64,000 bases of DNA from positions 124,001 through 188,000 of the forward strand of contig NZ_AOHO01000048.1 of NCBI RefSeq assembly GCF_000342005.1. The letters run 5' to 3'. Made by a program: the position numbers and the translations under genes. Numbering within the stretch: position 1 is the first letter of the stretch; every line of letters begins with the position of its first letter. The notes under the pieces are model-generated. The model had not been told where the DNA came from. It made no database searches and saw only the letters and a list, made by a program, of their open reading frames with translations. Positions 24,338-33,016 of the stretch are shown here, piece by piece. The DNA is from Amycolatopsis decaplanina DSM 44594. Lineage in GTDB: Bacteria > Actinomycetota > Actinomycetes > Mycobacteriales > Pseudonocardiaceae.

Positions 24338-24949
24338 ATGTCCTCGGTTCGTCGCGCCCTCGGTATGGCAGCGATCATCACCGGGTTCTCCCTGTTCGGC
24401 CCGGCTTCCGTCGCTTTCGCGCTGGCGGGGGCGCCCGCGATCGCCGATCTGGACTGCCGTGACTTCCGGTATCAGGAAGACGCGCAGGCCGTGCTCGACA
24501 AAGATCGATCCGATCCGCATCGCCTGGATGACGACAACGACGGAATCGCCTGTGAAACGCTTCCCAAGCGTGGAACGCCGCCGGCCAAGACGATCGCACC
24601 CACTCTTCCGCCGATCACCACGGAAACGCGGGCCCCGCAATTCGCCGACAAGGATTGCGCCGATTTCCCCTCGCAAGCCGCCGCGCAGGCCGAGCTCAAG
24701 AAGAACCCGCGAGACCCGCACAAGCTCGATGGTGATCACGACGGCTACGCCTGCGAGTCCCGGTTCGGCGAGCCCGCGAACTCCGGACAGGTGAAGGTCA
24801 AGCCCGTGGGCGGTGTCGCGACCGGCGGCGGGGAACCCGTCGAAGCCAACGGCGGCCTCCTGGAGATCGCCGCGGTCGCGCTGACCGGTGCCGCCCTGTT
24901 GACCGCGTCGACCGCGGGCGCGTCCCTGATTCTCCGGCGGCGTGCCTAG
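24338..24949 (+). CDS. Secreted protein with two Excalibur domains and C-terminal anchor
   Basis: A 203-residue protein from ATG 24338 (AAAGG before it). A signal peptide covers residues 1-28. Two Excalibur calcium-binding units follow: DLDCRDFRYQEDAQAVLD with DDDNDGIACE, and DKDCADFPSQAAAQAELK with GDHDGYACE, each with the DxDxDG core. A Gly/Lys linker leads to GGLLEIAAVALTGAALLTAS and an RRRA tail, a sorting-type or simple membrane anchor without a clear LPxTG. The sortase gene follows at once, so it may be that enzyme's substrate. Confidence 0.85.
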   Translation: MSSVRRALGMAAIITGFSLFGPASVAFALAGAPAIADLDCRDFRYQEDAQAVLDKDRSDPHRLDDDNDGIACETLPKRGTPPAKTIAPTLPPITTETRAPQFADKDCADFPSQAAAQAELKKNPRDPHKLDGDHDGYACESRFGEPANSGQVKVKPVGGVATGGGEPVEANGGLLEIAAVALTGAALLTASTAGASLILRRRA

Positions 24950-24951
24950 TG

Positions 24952-25584
24952 ATGACCGGGGCTTTCCGGCGCCGGCGGCCGTTTCCGCTGGTCATCGGCA
25001 CGCTCATCGGGGTGGTGCTCGCGACCGCGCTGTCCGCGTGCGCCGTCGGTGTATCGGGCAGGATCGTGTCACCGCCGTCGCCCTCGACGGTGTCCGCGGT
25101 GGCGCCTTCGCCCACCACGGTCTCGCCGCTCCCGCCCGCGAGACCGGCGAGACTCGAGATCCCGGCGATCGGGGTCCGCACCGGGGAGATCGTCGACCTC
25201 GGCCTGGCCGGTGACGGCACCTTGCAGGTGCCGGACGACGCGATCACCACCGGCTGGTTCACCGGCGGCCCGGCACCCGGTGAGGTCGGGCCCGCCGTCC
25301 TCGCCGGGCACGTCGACTACAAGAAGGTCCCCGGTGTCTTCGTCCGGCTCAAGGAACTGGAGACCGGTGACGAAGCCATCGTCCACCGCGAGGACGGCGT
25401 CACCGCGGTGTTCACCGTGTACGCCGTCGAACGGCATCCGAAGGCGTCCTTCCCCACGGAGAAGGTCTACGGCGACACGACCGGACCCGAACTGCGGCTG
25501 ATCACCTGTGGCGGGGATTTCGACTCCTCCACCGGCAACTACCTCGACAACGTGGTCGCCTTCGCGAAACTGACCCGCACGTAG
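24952..25584 (+). CDS. Class F sortase
   Basis: A 210-residue membrane-anchored transpeptidase. N-terminal anchor PLVIGTLIGVVLATALSACA, a Pro/Ser linker, then the sortase fold: RLEIPAIGVRTGEIVDLGLA, catalytic His in VLAGHVDYKK (about residue 120) and catalytic Cys in LRLITCGGDFD (about 186). The usual Arg near the C-terminus is not obvious in NYLDNVVAFAKL. Class F enzymes of actinobacteria are often orphans with poorly known substrates. The stop of the preceding Excalibur gene overlaps a possible GTG start (24949); the ATG at 24952 is used here. Confidence 0.88.
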   Translation: MTGAFRRRRPFPLVIGTLIGVVLATALSACAVGVSGRIVSPPSPSTVSAVAPSPTTVSPLPPARPARLEIPAIGVRTGEIVDLGLAGDGTLQVPDDAITTGWFTGGPAPGEVGPAVLAGHVDYKKVPGVFVRLKELETGDEAIVHREDGVTAVFTVYAVERHPKASFPTEKVYGDTTGPELRLITCGGDFDSSTGNYLDNVVAFAKLTRT

Positions 25585-25719
25585 ATTCTCCGGAGGCCAC
25601 GCACCACGTCGACCGCCTGGTGGGCGGAGGACGACTACTTCCACAATCGGCAGGTCGTGACTCTCGCCGGGAAATGACAGGATCTCCCCGGACAGTCGAC
25701 GATCACGTGGGGAGATGAC

Positions 25720-26985
25720 ATGCCGAGGTTCCTGCGAGCCGTGGCCCTTGCCGCCGCCGTGGCGGTCGTACCGGTGGCCTTGCCCGGGACGTCCGCCGCC
25801 TCGACCGCGGCGCGTTGTCCGCAGCTTCGGCTGGCCGACCACTGGTATGGCGGCAACGCGGCGAAGATCCAGCAGGTCATCGACGAACGCGGCCGCTGCG
25901 GCGCGAAGCGCGGCGAGCGGCCGGTCGCGGTGTTCGACTGGGACAACACGGTCATCAAGAACGACATCTCCGACCAGACCGTCTTCTGGATGATCCGGCA
26001 CGACAAGGTCCTGCAGCCGCGGAACAAGGACTGGCGCACGACCAGCCGGTTCATGACCGAGGCCGGCGCGAACGCGCTGAGCAAGGCGTGCGGCACCGCC
26101 ACCCCCGCCGGGAAACCGCTTCCGACCGGCAAGAACGTCGCCTGCGCCGACGAGCTCCTCTCGGTGCGGAAGACCGCGAGGACGACCACCGGCGAAGAGG
26201 TCTTCGCGGGGAACAACCGGCGGTACATGGAGGCGGCCTACGCCTGGGTCGCGCAGATCAACGCCGGATACCGCCCGGACGAGGTCCGCGCGATCGCCCG
26301 GCAGGCCAGGGCCGCCGCGTTGCTGGCGCCGGTCGGGGCGACCCAGAAGGTCGGTTCGAGCACCCAGATCGCGTGGATCCGCTACTACCCGGAGATCAGG
26401 GACCTCATCGCGACGCTGACCAAGGCTGGCTTCTCGACCTGGGTCGTTTCCGCCTCGCCCAAGGAGTTCGCGGACGTCTGGGGATCGGCGGTCGGCATCC
26501 CGCCGAGCCGCACCCTCGGCATCTACTCGCAGACCACGAACGGCCGGATCAACGGGCACCTCGAAGGCTGCGGCGGGCACGCCGACGGCGCCGACGAGAT
26601 CATGACCTACATCGACGGCAAACGCTGCTACATCAACGAACGCATCCTCGGGATCCGCGGCGCGAAGGCGATGGAAGCGGCGCCGGCGGACAAACGGCAG
26701 GCGCTCGCCGGCGGCGACGCGACCACCGACGTCACGATGCTGCGCGACGCCACCGGAGTCCGCGTCACGCTCAACCGCAACAAGGACGAGCTGATGTGCC
26801 GCGCCTACGACAACGCGGACGGGAAATGGGCGGTGAACCCGATGTTCATCGAGCCCTTCCCGGCGTTGGACCGCACTTACCCGTGCTCGACGACGGCGTA
26901 CGAAAACGCCGACGGCACGCACGGCCCGGTGCTGCGCGACGACGGCACGGTCATCCCCGACCAGCGGGACACCGTGCACCCCTGA
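25720..26985 (+). CDS. Secreted HAD-superfamily phosphatase
   Basis: A 421-residue protein with a signal peptide (ALAAAVAVVPVALPGTSAAS). HAD motifs are present in order: VFDWDNTVIKND (motif I), WVVSASPKEFAD (motif II) and LAGGDATTDVTML (motif IV region). Six or more cysteines in the exported part suggest disulfides. The DWDNT motif and export recall bacterial phosphorylcholine phosphatases, but substrate is not proven; another phosphomonoesterase is equally possible. GGGGAG precedes the ATG. It converges with the response regulator gene at 26990. Confidence 0.82.
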   Translation: MPRFLRAVALAAAVAVVPVALPGTSAASTAARCPQLRLADHWYGGNAAKIQQVIDERGRCGAKRGERPVAVFDWDNTVIKNDISDQTVFWMIRHDKVLQPRNKDWRTTSRFMTEAGANALSKACGTATPAGKPLPTGKNVACADELLSVRKTARTTTGEEVFAGNNRRYMEAAYAWVAQINAGYRPDEVRAIARQARAAALLAPVGATQKVGSSTQIAWIRYYPEIRDLIATLTKAGFSTWVVSASPKEFADVWGSAVGIPPSRTLGIYSQTTNGRINGHLEGCGGHADGADEIMTYIDGKRCYINERILGIRGAKAMEAAPADKRQALAGGDATTDVTMLRDATGVRVTLNRNKDELMCRAYDNADGKWAVNPMFIEPFPALDRTYPCSTTAYENADGTHGPVLRDDGTVIPDQRDTVHP

Positions 26986-26989
26986 AGCG

Positions 26990-27616
26990 CTAGCGGTCCC
27001 GGCGCGCGACCCACGCCGCGGCCTGCGTGCGGCGCTGCATGCCCAGCTTCGCGAGGACGGACGTGACGTAGTTCTTCACCGTCTTCTCGGCGAGGAACAG
27101 GCGTTCCGCGATCTCGCGGTTGGACATGCCCTGCCCGATCAGTTCCAGCACTTCGCGCTCGCGTTCGGTGAGGGAACCGAGTTCGTCCTCGGGCGGATGC
27201 CGCAGCTTGTCCAGCACCCGCGCGGTCGACAACGGGTCGAGCAGCGACCGGCCAGCCGCGACCTCACGGACCGCGTTGACGACGTCCTGACCGCGGACCT
27301 GTTTCAGCAGGTACCCGGCGGCGCCCGCCATGATCGCGCCGACCATGGCCTCCTCGTCGTCGAACGCGGTCAGCATCAGGCACTGCGGCGGGTTCACCTT
27401 CGAACGCAGTTCACGACAGAGCGCGATACCGTCGCCGTCACCGAGCCGCACGTCGACCACCGCGACGTCCGGCTCGACGTGCATCGCCACGGCGAGGGCC
27501 TCGTCGACCCCGCTCGCTTCGGCGACGACCTCGATGTCGGGCTCGTCGGTGAGGAGGTCGCGCAGACCGCGCCTCACCACCTCGTGGTCGTCGATGAGCA
27601 GCACCTGGATCGGCAT
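26990..27616 (-). CDS. NarL/LuxR-type response regulator, DevR-like
   Basis: A 208-residue regulator. The receiver domain shows the acidic pair in VLLIDDHEVV (residues 9-10), phosphoacceptor Asp55 in VAVVDVRLGDG, and the conserved Lys in GYLLKQVRGQD. A linker leads to the LuxR helix-turn-helix SLTEREREVLELIGQGMSNR with IAERLFLAEKTVKNYVTSVL. Length and C-terminal sequence fit DevR/DosR-group regulators. The likely partner kinase is the cyd-linked gene at 23044, though they are separated by three genes and transcribed in opposite directions. A DosR-like box precedes cydA. Confidence 0.88.
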   Translation of the reverse strand: MPIQVLLIDDHEVVRRGLRDLLTDEPDIEVVAEASGVDEALAVAMHVEPDVAVVDVRLGDGDGIALCRELRSKVNPPQCLMLTAFDDEEAMVGAIMAGAAGYLLKQVRGQDVVNAVREVAAGRSLLDPLSTARVLDKLRHPPEDELGSLTEREREVLELIGQGMSNREIAERLFLAEKTVKNYVTSVLAKLGMQRRTQAAAWVARRDR

Positions 27617-27753
27617 ACCCCCACGTTACTTCGTCGCCTGGGCGACCATCCCCTCCACCAGCGCGGACGGTGTCGTCCGGCCGGCCACCGATCAGCGCGC
27701 CGATGTGGCACGGTGGTTCCGCCGATCGAACGCCCACAAGACCCGAAAGGCGG

Positions 27754-28071
27754 CTAATCGGGCGCCGGGAACCGGTGCTCGTTCCGGTCGATCTTGGCGT
27801 TGGCCGCCTCGATCAGGTCCACCCCGAGGCTGTTCGCCAGCTGGAGGAGGTACAGCGTGACGTCGGCGATCTCGTCGACGACGTTGTGCGCCAGCTCAGG
27901 GTCGGAGCGCCACTTCGCGGACTCCTCCGGGGTGAGCCACTGGAACAGCGAAGTCAGCTCGCCGACTTCGCCGGACAGTGCCATGACCAGGTTCTTCGGT
28001 GTGTGGAACGGTTCCCACGCCCGTGCCGCGGCGAAGTCGCGGAGGCGCTGGTTGAGGTCGTCGAGAGTCAC
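27754..28071 (-). CDS. MazG-like nucleotide pyrophosphohydrolase
   Basis: A 105-residue all-alpha NTP pyrophosphohydrolase. The metal-binding pattern is visible in LVMALSGEVGELTSLFQWLT (E-x-x-E) and NVVDEIADVTLYLLQLANSL (E-x-x-D). Such enzymes hydrolyse non-canonical nucleotides, for example dCTP analogues, to monophosphates. It starts at a GTG (28069-28071) and stands alone. Confidence 0.87.
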   Translation of the reverse strand: MTLDDLNQRLRDFAAARAWEPFHTPKNLVMALSGEVGELTSLFQWLTPEESAKWRSDPELAHNVVDEIADVTLYLLQLANSLGVDLIEAANAKIDRNEHRFPAPD

Positions 28072-28192
28072 GTGCCGTGCCTACCAGATCGTCACGGTGC
28101 GCTAACGGCCGTATGGCGGACGAGCGTTGACGGGCAATTTGCGGACTGCATAACGTCGCTCGGCGTCGGGAGACCGATCCGGAAGGAAAGCC

Positions 28193-29116
28193 TTGACGTA
28201 CCAGCGAAGCCTTCGCTCTCGCATGCTGTCCATCGCGTTCGTGCCCAGCGCGGCCTTGCTGCTCGTGGCCCTGTTCATCGGCGGGTTCCTCGTCCGGCAG
28301 GCCATCCAGGATCGTGACGACGCCGAAAGCGGCGCGATCACCATGGCCGAGGCGAGCCGGGGGATCGCGTCGCTGCAGCGCGAGCGGGCAGACGCGCTGA
28401 AGGCGCCTGGCAGCCGCTCCGCCACCTACACCGCGTACGCCGATCGCATCGACACCTCGCTTTCTTCCCTGCGCGAGATCGCGCGGGCCGCCCCCGACGC
28501 CGAGATCGGCTACCAGCAGACGATCGCCGTCGAACTGCTCACCGCCGTCGAAGGCATGGACCGCAGCGACTCCCTCGCGATCGCCGGGATCGACGACGAG
28601 GGGCGGCGCTACTACGCCGCGGCCGTGGGCGCCTACCGGTCCAGGCTCGACGCGATCGCCGGAAAGCTGACGGAAAGTAACCGCCAGACCTACCGGGATC
28701 TCATCGGGAGCGAGGACTGGAGCCGGTTCGGCGCGGTCGAAACCGCGTTGACCGCGGCCATGCCGCCGCCCCTCGGCCAGGTCGCCTGGCGTGCCGCGGC
28801 CGGTGTCGTCGGCCGGACCCTCGGCGACCTCGCCGCCCGCCAGATCGAGTACTCGGCGCAGCTCGCGATCGACGGCGGACGCCGGGTGCTGAGCGGTGCC
28901 CTCGCCGCCGCCGCGGCGATCTCGCTGCTCGCGGGGGTGGTGATGGCGATCGTCATGCGGCTCGCCCGGCGGCTGCCGATCCCGATCGTCCGCTGCCCTT
29001 CGCGCCTCGACGCGACGCCGCTGACCTGGTCACACCTGGTCAACGATTACGCCGAAAAGAGCACGCTGTTGGCCCACACGAGTCCGCGAACCGGTCGGGC
29101 AGACTTGTCCGGGTGA
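28193..29116 (+). CDS. Nitrate-sensor-like membrane protein lacking an output domain
   Basis: A 307-residue protein from TTG 28193 with GGAAGGA 7 bases upstream. It has a first membrane segment (MLSIAFVPSAALLLVALFIG), an extracytoplasmic helical region of about 200 residues (ITMAEASRGIASLQRERADA, a NIT-domain-like heptad), and a second membrane segment (ALAAAAAISLLAGVVMAIVM). In nitrate/nitrite-sensing kinases a HAMP, kinase and ATPase part would follow RLARRL; here only about 50 unrelated residues remain. It is probably a truncated sensor kinase or a stand-alone receptor. The stop overlaps the next GTG by four bases. Confidence 0.65.
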   Translation: MTYQRSLRSRMLSIAFVPSAALLLVALFIGGFLVRQAIQDRDDAESGAITMAEASRGIASLQRERADALKAPGSRSATYTAYADRIDTSLSSLREIARAAPDAEIGYQQTIAVELLTAVEGMDRSDSLAIAGIDDEGRRYYAAAVGAYRSRLDAIAGKLTESNRQTYRDLIGSEDWSRFGAVETALTAAMPPPLGQVAWRAAAGVVGRTLGDLAARQIEYSAQLAIDGGRRVLSGALAAAAAISLLAGVVMAIVMRLARRLPIPIVRCPSRLDATPLTWSHLVNDYAEKSTLLAHTSPRTGRADLSG

Positions 29117-30426
29117 GTTCCCCGACGGATCTGCGCCCCTACCTGCGTACTTTGGACGCGGAAACGCTGGCGGACCTGCTGCACGCTCAAGCCGAGCGTG
29201 ACCCTGTGTTACGGCAGGCGCTGGAGAACCGCTTCGCCACCCAGGGGAGTGATCTCGCCGAGGCGCACCGCCTCCTCGACACCGCCGTGCTGGCGGGCAA
29301 CGTCGAGTACGCCGCGAAGGTCGGTTCCGTCCTTGACACGCTTCAGCGGCTTCTCGACGCCGGCAGCCAGGCGGATCTCGCCCCACTCGCCCGCCGGACC
29401 GTGGACGACATCAGCGAGATGCTCGAGCAGATCGACGACGCCTCGGGCGAGGTCGCGGACAGGCTGGACCGTGCCGTCGAGCTGTACGCGCGGGCCTGCG
29501 TGGCGCGCCCGCCGGATCCGGAGAGCCTGGCGGCCTGGATCCTCGAAGTGGAGTTCGACGGCCCCCGCCGACCGGCCATCGAGCTGGCCGACTTCGCTTC
29601 CGCCCTGGGGGAAAAGGGAATCGCGCGTATAAAGTCCACTGTGGACAGCGTGCTGGCGGAGCATCCGTCCGGTGCGAAACGCGAGACGGCCGAGCGGCTG
29701 CGCGAGGAGCTGGCGGAAGTGTCCGGCGACGTCGACGCGCTCGTCGCGATCCTCGCCGCCAAGCCGCCGCGGGTGGATGTCAGCCTCAAGATCGTGCGCG
29801 TACTGCGCGCGGCGGGGCGGCACAGCGAGGCCATCGCGCATGCGGCGCGGGCGCTCACGCACGACAAGAAGGAGGAGGCGCCTCCGCCGGAGGAACAACC
29901 GGTTCCCTTGTCGCGCAAGAACTTCGACGAGAATCCCGTCGCCGCGACGTACCTTGCCCTGCGCGCGGAGTCGATGGACGCGGGGCACTGGGTCGCGCAG
30001 CGGAAGACCGCGCTGGCCCGGTTGCGTGAACTCGCCGCCGGAAGCACGGAAGCCGCGGACGAACTCGTCCGCGCGTTGCTCGGCGAGGATCGCGCCGACG
30101 AGGCATGGCGGGCCGCCGTGCGTTTCGAGGCCTCTTTGGCGGTGCGCGTCGAACTCGCGGATTCACGTTCCGTCGCCCATCCGGCCGAAACCATTCCCGT
30201 GTATCGGGACCATGTCGAAGAATTGATCACACGGAAAGACTCGAACTCCTACCGCGAGGCGGCCCGGCAACTGCGCAAACTGCGCACGGTGCACAAAAAT
30301 GCCGGTACCGCTGAAGAATTCAGCTCGTACCTGGGCACATTGGTGGAAATACACAAACGCAAGACGCGGCTGATCGCCGAGGTCAAGGCGGCGAGGATCG
30401 CGATTCCGAAACCGGCAAGGGCGTAA
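29113..30426 (+). CDS. Large helical-repeat protein of unknown function
   Basis: A 437-residue soluble, strongly helical protein beginning SSPTDLRPYLRTLDAETLAD. Repeated patterns such as DLLHAQAERDPVLRQALENR and VRVLRAAGRHSEAIAHAARA suggest TPR/HEAT-like helical repeats. The C-terminal block YLGTLVEIHKRKTRLIAEVK resembles the ends of SWIM-zinc-finger-associated proteins, but no zinc motif is present. GTG 29113 overlaps the preceding stop. No function is assigned. Confidence 0.6.
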   Translation: MSSPTDLRPYLRTLDAETLADLLHAQAERDPVLRQALENRFATQGSDLAEAHRLLDTAVLAGNVEYAAKVGSVLDTLQRLLDAGSQADLAPLARRTVDDISEMLEQIDDASGEVADRLDRAVELYARACVARPPDPESLAAWILEVEFDGPRRPAIELADFASALGEKGIARIKSTVDSVLAEHPSGAKRETAERLREELAEVSGDVDALVAILAAKPPRVDVSLKIVRVLRAAGRHSEAIAHAARALTHDKKEEAPPPEEQPVPLSRKNFDENPVAATYLALRAESMDAGHWVAQRKTALARLRELAAGSTEAADELVRALLGEDRADEAWRAAVRFEASLAVRVELADSRSVAHPAETIPVYRDHVEELITRKDSNSYREAARQLRKLRTVHKNAGTAEEFSSYLGTLVEIHKRKTRLIAEVKAARIAIPKPARA

Positions 30427-30624
30427 CCACATCCGCCGCCGGTCGTTATTTGAAGTGAACCGAGGAAACCCGGCGAAGAAGGTCGAGCCACACTGGCGGG
30501 CCGTCGAAGTCGCGGTGGTCCTGAACCGGTGTCCGCCCGCGTCCTCCCCGCGACCGGGACGCCGTGTTTCGCGCCCGGGACCACCGCGACGAGCCCGATC
30601 GGGTCCGCGTGAAAACATGTCGCC

Positions 30625-32181
30625 ATGAGTCCGGTCAGCCGTGCCCGCAAGAAGGCAGCCCAGCCCTCCACGCCGAGTGTGACGGGCCTCTTCAAGGACG
30701 TCCTCCGGGACTTCTCGACCCTTGGCGCCGAACCCGAGGTGCTCGACGTCGAGCTGCTGACCTCCGAGGTGCTCGGCCAGTGGTGGGAGATCGAGCTGGA
30801 GGAGGGTGAACAGCCGCTCGGGATGGAGCTCATCGCGTTCGCCGAGCGGAAGATCACCCCCGCCGCGGCCGCGCTGCTCGCCGGGCTGCGTGTCTTCGCC
30901 GAGACCGAGGAGGAGCGCGAGGCGGCCGCCTCGGCGCTGAACACCGTGCTGGGCCGCGGGATCCCGGAACCGGAATGGGCGGCCGGCCTGGCCGCGGTGA
31001 CCGTCGGGGACTGCTGGCGGACCGGCGACGTCTTCGGTGACGAGTCCTCCCTTCTCTGCGTCTTCTCCCGCGGTGGTGTCGAGCACGGTCTGCTCGCGCT
31101 GGTCGACTCCACCGAAGGCGGCCGGATCCGCGACGTCGTCGTGGTCGACAAGCCGCAGGACGTGCTGGCCGAGATGCGGCAGCAGGCCGCCGACGACCCG
31201 GAGCTGGTCACGCTGGAGCGGGTGCTGCCCGAGCGCGCCCACCAGCTGCTCGCGGACGGGCTGGCCGCGACGGACGTCGTCGAGGAACCCGACGTCAGCG
31301 AGGACTACGCGCGGTTCCACGCGCTCGCGCTGGCCTGGATCCGGGCGCTTCCCGCCCCCGAACCGTCGCCCGAGATCACCGAATGGCCCGAGCAGGTCCG
31401 TGAAGAGGTCGTCGCCGACTTCATCGGGTCCGGGCTGGTGGAGGACACGGAGGCGACGAGGTCCTACGCGCGTCTGCTCGTCGATTACGGCTGTGAGACC
31501 GAGCCGGGCAGCCCGCTGCGGGTCGGGCCCGAGAAGCTCGCCCGGTTCCTCGAGTCGCTGTTGGACGGCGAGTTCGAGATCGACGAGGCCTACGAAGGCG
31601 CGTTGGAGCCCGCTCTGCTCGGCTGGGTCACCTGGGCCGCCGACCGCGCCGGACTCCCCGAGGCCGCGCGTGTGGCGCTGCTGGAGAGCACGACCGAGTT
31701 CCTGGAGGAGTTCGCGCAGGACGACGACTCCGCGCTCGATGTCTACTTCGACGGCTCCGAGGGGATCGAAGATCCGGCGGAACTCGCGGAAGCCCTCGCG
31801 CGCCGGATGTTCGCCGTCCCGACGGTCTACGCGGAGATCGGCGACGAGGAGCTGGAACTCGAGCCCGCCGATCCCGAACAGCGACGGCTGCTGGTGATCG
31901 GCGAGCACCCGGAGTACCACGAGGCGCTGGCCGAGGAGACCTTCGACGGCGAGCCGAGGATGCGGCTCGCGCTCAAGACCACGATCGTCGACCAGCTCTG
32001 GGCCGACGAACCTGCCGAGGTCTGGCAGGCCGTGCGGCGGCTGAGCGAGACCGGGCAAGAGCGCGACGAGATCTTCGACCGTCTCATCGACGCGCTGTCC
32101 GCTCAGCTCGCCGAAGCGGGCGAACACGAGATGGACTACGACGTCGACGACTACCGGAAGGCGCTCGGCGAACTCGCCTGA
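30625..32181 (+). CDS. Large acidic cytosolic protein of unknown function
   Basis: A 518-residue, very acidic protein from ATG 30625. It starts with a short basic segment (SPVSRARKKAAQPSTPSVTG) and is otherwise rich in Glu, Asp and Leu, predicted mostly helical. A C-terminal stretch (PRMRLALKTTIVDQLWADEP, then VWQAVRRLSETGQERDEIFD) is reminiscent of DUF1841 proteins, a tentative link only. It lies 198 bases after the helical-repeat gene and could be its functional partner. No membrane segment or enzyme motif is seen. Confidence 0.6.
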   Translation: MSPVSRARKKAAQPSTPSVTGLFKDVLRDFSTLGAEPEVLDVELLTSEVLGQWWEIELEEGEQPLGMELIAFAERKITPAAAALLAGLRVFAETEEEREAAASALNTVLGRGIPEPEWAAGLAAVTVGDCWRTGDVFGDESSLLCVFSRGGVEHGLLALVDSTEGGRIRDVVVVDKPQDVLAEMRQQAADDPELVTLERVLPERAHQLLADGLAATDVVEEPDVSEDYARFHALALAWIRALPAPEPSPEITEWPEQVREEVVADFIGSGLVEDTEATRSYARLLVDYGCETEPGSPLRVGPEKLARFLESLLDGEFEIDEAYEGALEPALLGWVTWAADRAGLPEAARVALLESTTEFLEEFAQDDDSALDVYFDGSEGIEDPAELAEALARRMFAVPTVYAEIGDEELELEPADPEQRRLLVIGEHPEYHEALAEETFDGEPRMRLALKTTIVDQLWADEPAEVWQAVRRLSETGQERDEIFDRLIDALSAQLAEAGEHEMDYDVDDYRKALGELA

Positions 32182-32232
32182 CGACTCGTTTCCCCCGGTC
32201 ACCCCCTTCTCGCCCTCGCCACCCCTCCTTGT

Positions 32233-32250
32233 TCTGTCTAGTCTGTCTAG
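32233..32250 (+). promoter_or_regulatory. Direct-repeat operator and leaderless promoter of the toxin-antitoxin pair
   Basis: TCTGTCTAG occurs twice in tandem (32233-32241 and 32242-32250) immediately before the antitoxin ATG. TAGTCT at 32239-32244 is a good -10 element six bases before the ATG, so the transcript is probably leaderless and the repeats probably the autoregulatory operator. Confidence 0.55.
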
Positions 32251-32550
32251 ATGGAAGCAGCAACCTGGCAAGTGCAGGACGCCAAGCAGCGGCTGAGTGA
32301 GCTGCTGCGCCGCGCCGCGACCGAGGGGCCGCAGTTCGTCACCAAACACGGGGAGGAGGTGGCCGTGGTGCTGGACATCGTGGATTACCGCAGGTTGGCC
32401 GGGGGAGGCGAAGCCGTCGATTTCAAGGCCGTGCTCTCCGGTGAGCAGCACCATCCCGAGTACGGGGAGGCGCTCGCCGACGTGCTGGAGGAGATCGCCG
32501 CCGAACGCGCGGAGGACCTGCCGAGAGATGTCGTGGAGGTGAGCGGGTGA
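32251..32550 (+). CDS. Phd/YefM-family antitoxin
   Basis: A 99-residue antitoxin that should bind and silence the adjacent VapC toxin and repress its own promoter. The Phd/YefM N-terminal DNA-binding fold is clear in WQVQDAKQRLSELLRRAATE with GPQFVTKHGEEVAVVLDIVD. The acidic C-terminal part (YGEALADVLEEIAAERAEDL) is the likely toxin-binding tail. It overlaps the toxin gene by four bases (32547-32550). Confidence 0.9.
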   Translation: MEAATWQVQDAKQRLSELLRRAATEGPQFVTKHGEEVAVVLDIVDYRRLAGGGEAVDFKAVLSGEQHHPEYGEALADVLEEIAAERAEDLPRDVVEVSG

Positions 32551-32963
32551 GCTTTCTGCTGGACACGAACATCGTGTCCGAGGCTCGGCGCCGCACGCGG
32601 AATCCGGGTTTCGACCGGTGGTGGGGCGGGGTGTCGTCGAGCAGGCTCTATCTGAGCGCGCTGACCGTGGGGGAGATCGAGAGAGGGATAAGCAAGCTCA
32701 GGCATCGAGGGGAGCAGGACAGGGAGCGAGCGGAAGCGCTGGCCGATTGGCTGGCCGGTCTCACCGCGCAGTTTTCGGAACGGATCCTTCCGGTGACCGC
32801 CGAAATCGCGGCCGAATGGGGCAGGCAGCACGCGCCGCGGAAAGTGCCGTCCATCGACGGGCTGATCGCCGCGACCGCCCGGGTCCACGAGCTGACCCTG
32901 GTCACCCGGAACCTCGCCGACATGGCCGGGCTCGGTGCGCAGGTGCACAACCCGTTCGACTGA
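32547..32963 (+). CDS. VapC-family PIN-domain RNase toxin
   Basis: A 138-residue PIN-domain ribonuclease. Acidic active-site positions are in place: Asp in LLDTNIVSEARR, Glu in LTVGEIERGISKL, and Asp in KVPSIDGLIAATARVHELTL; the final VTRNLADMAGLG block is intact. Such toxins cleave tRNA or rRNA when not held by the antitoxin. All active residues are present, so the module looks functional. Confidence 0.92.
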   Translation: MSFLLDTNIVSEARRRTRNPGFDRWWGGVSSSRLYLSALTVGEIERGISKLRHRGEQDRERAEALADWLAGLTAQFSERILPVTAEIAAEWGRQHAPRKVPSIDGLIAATARVHELTLVTRNLADMAGLGAQVHNPFD

Positions 32964-33016
32964 GATCCCGGCCCGAGGAAGGGATCAAGACGTCCGGACG
33001 CCTTGATCGGCCGTAC

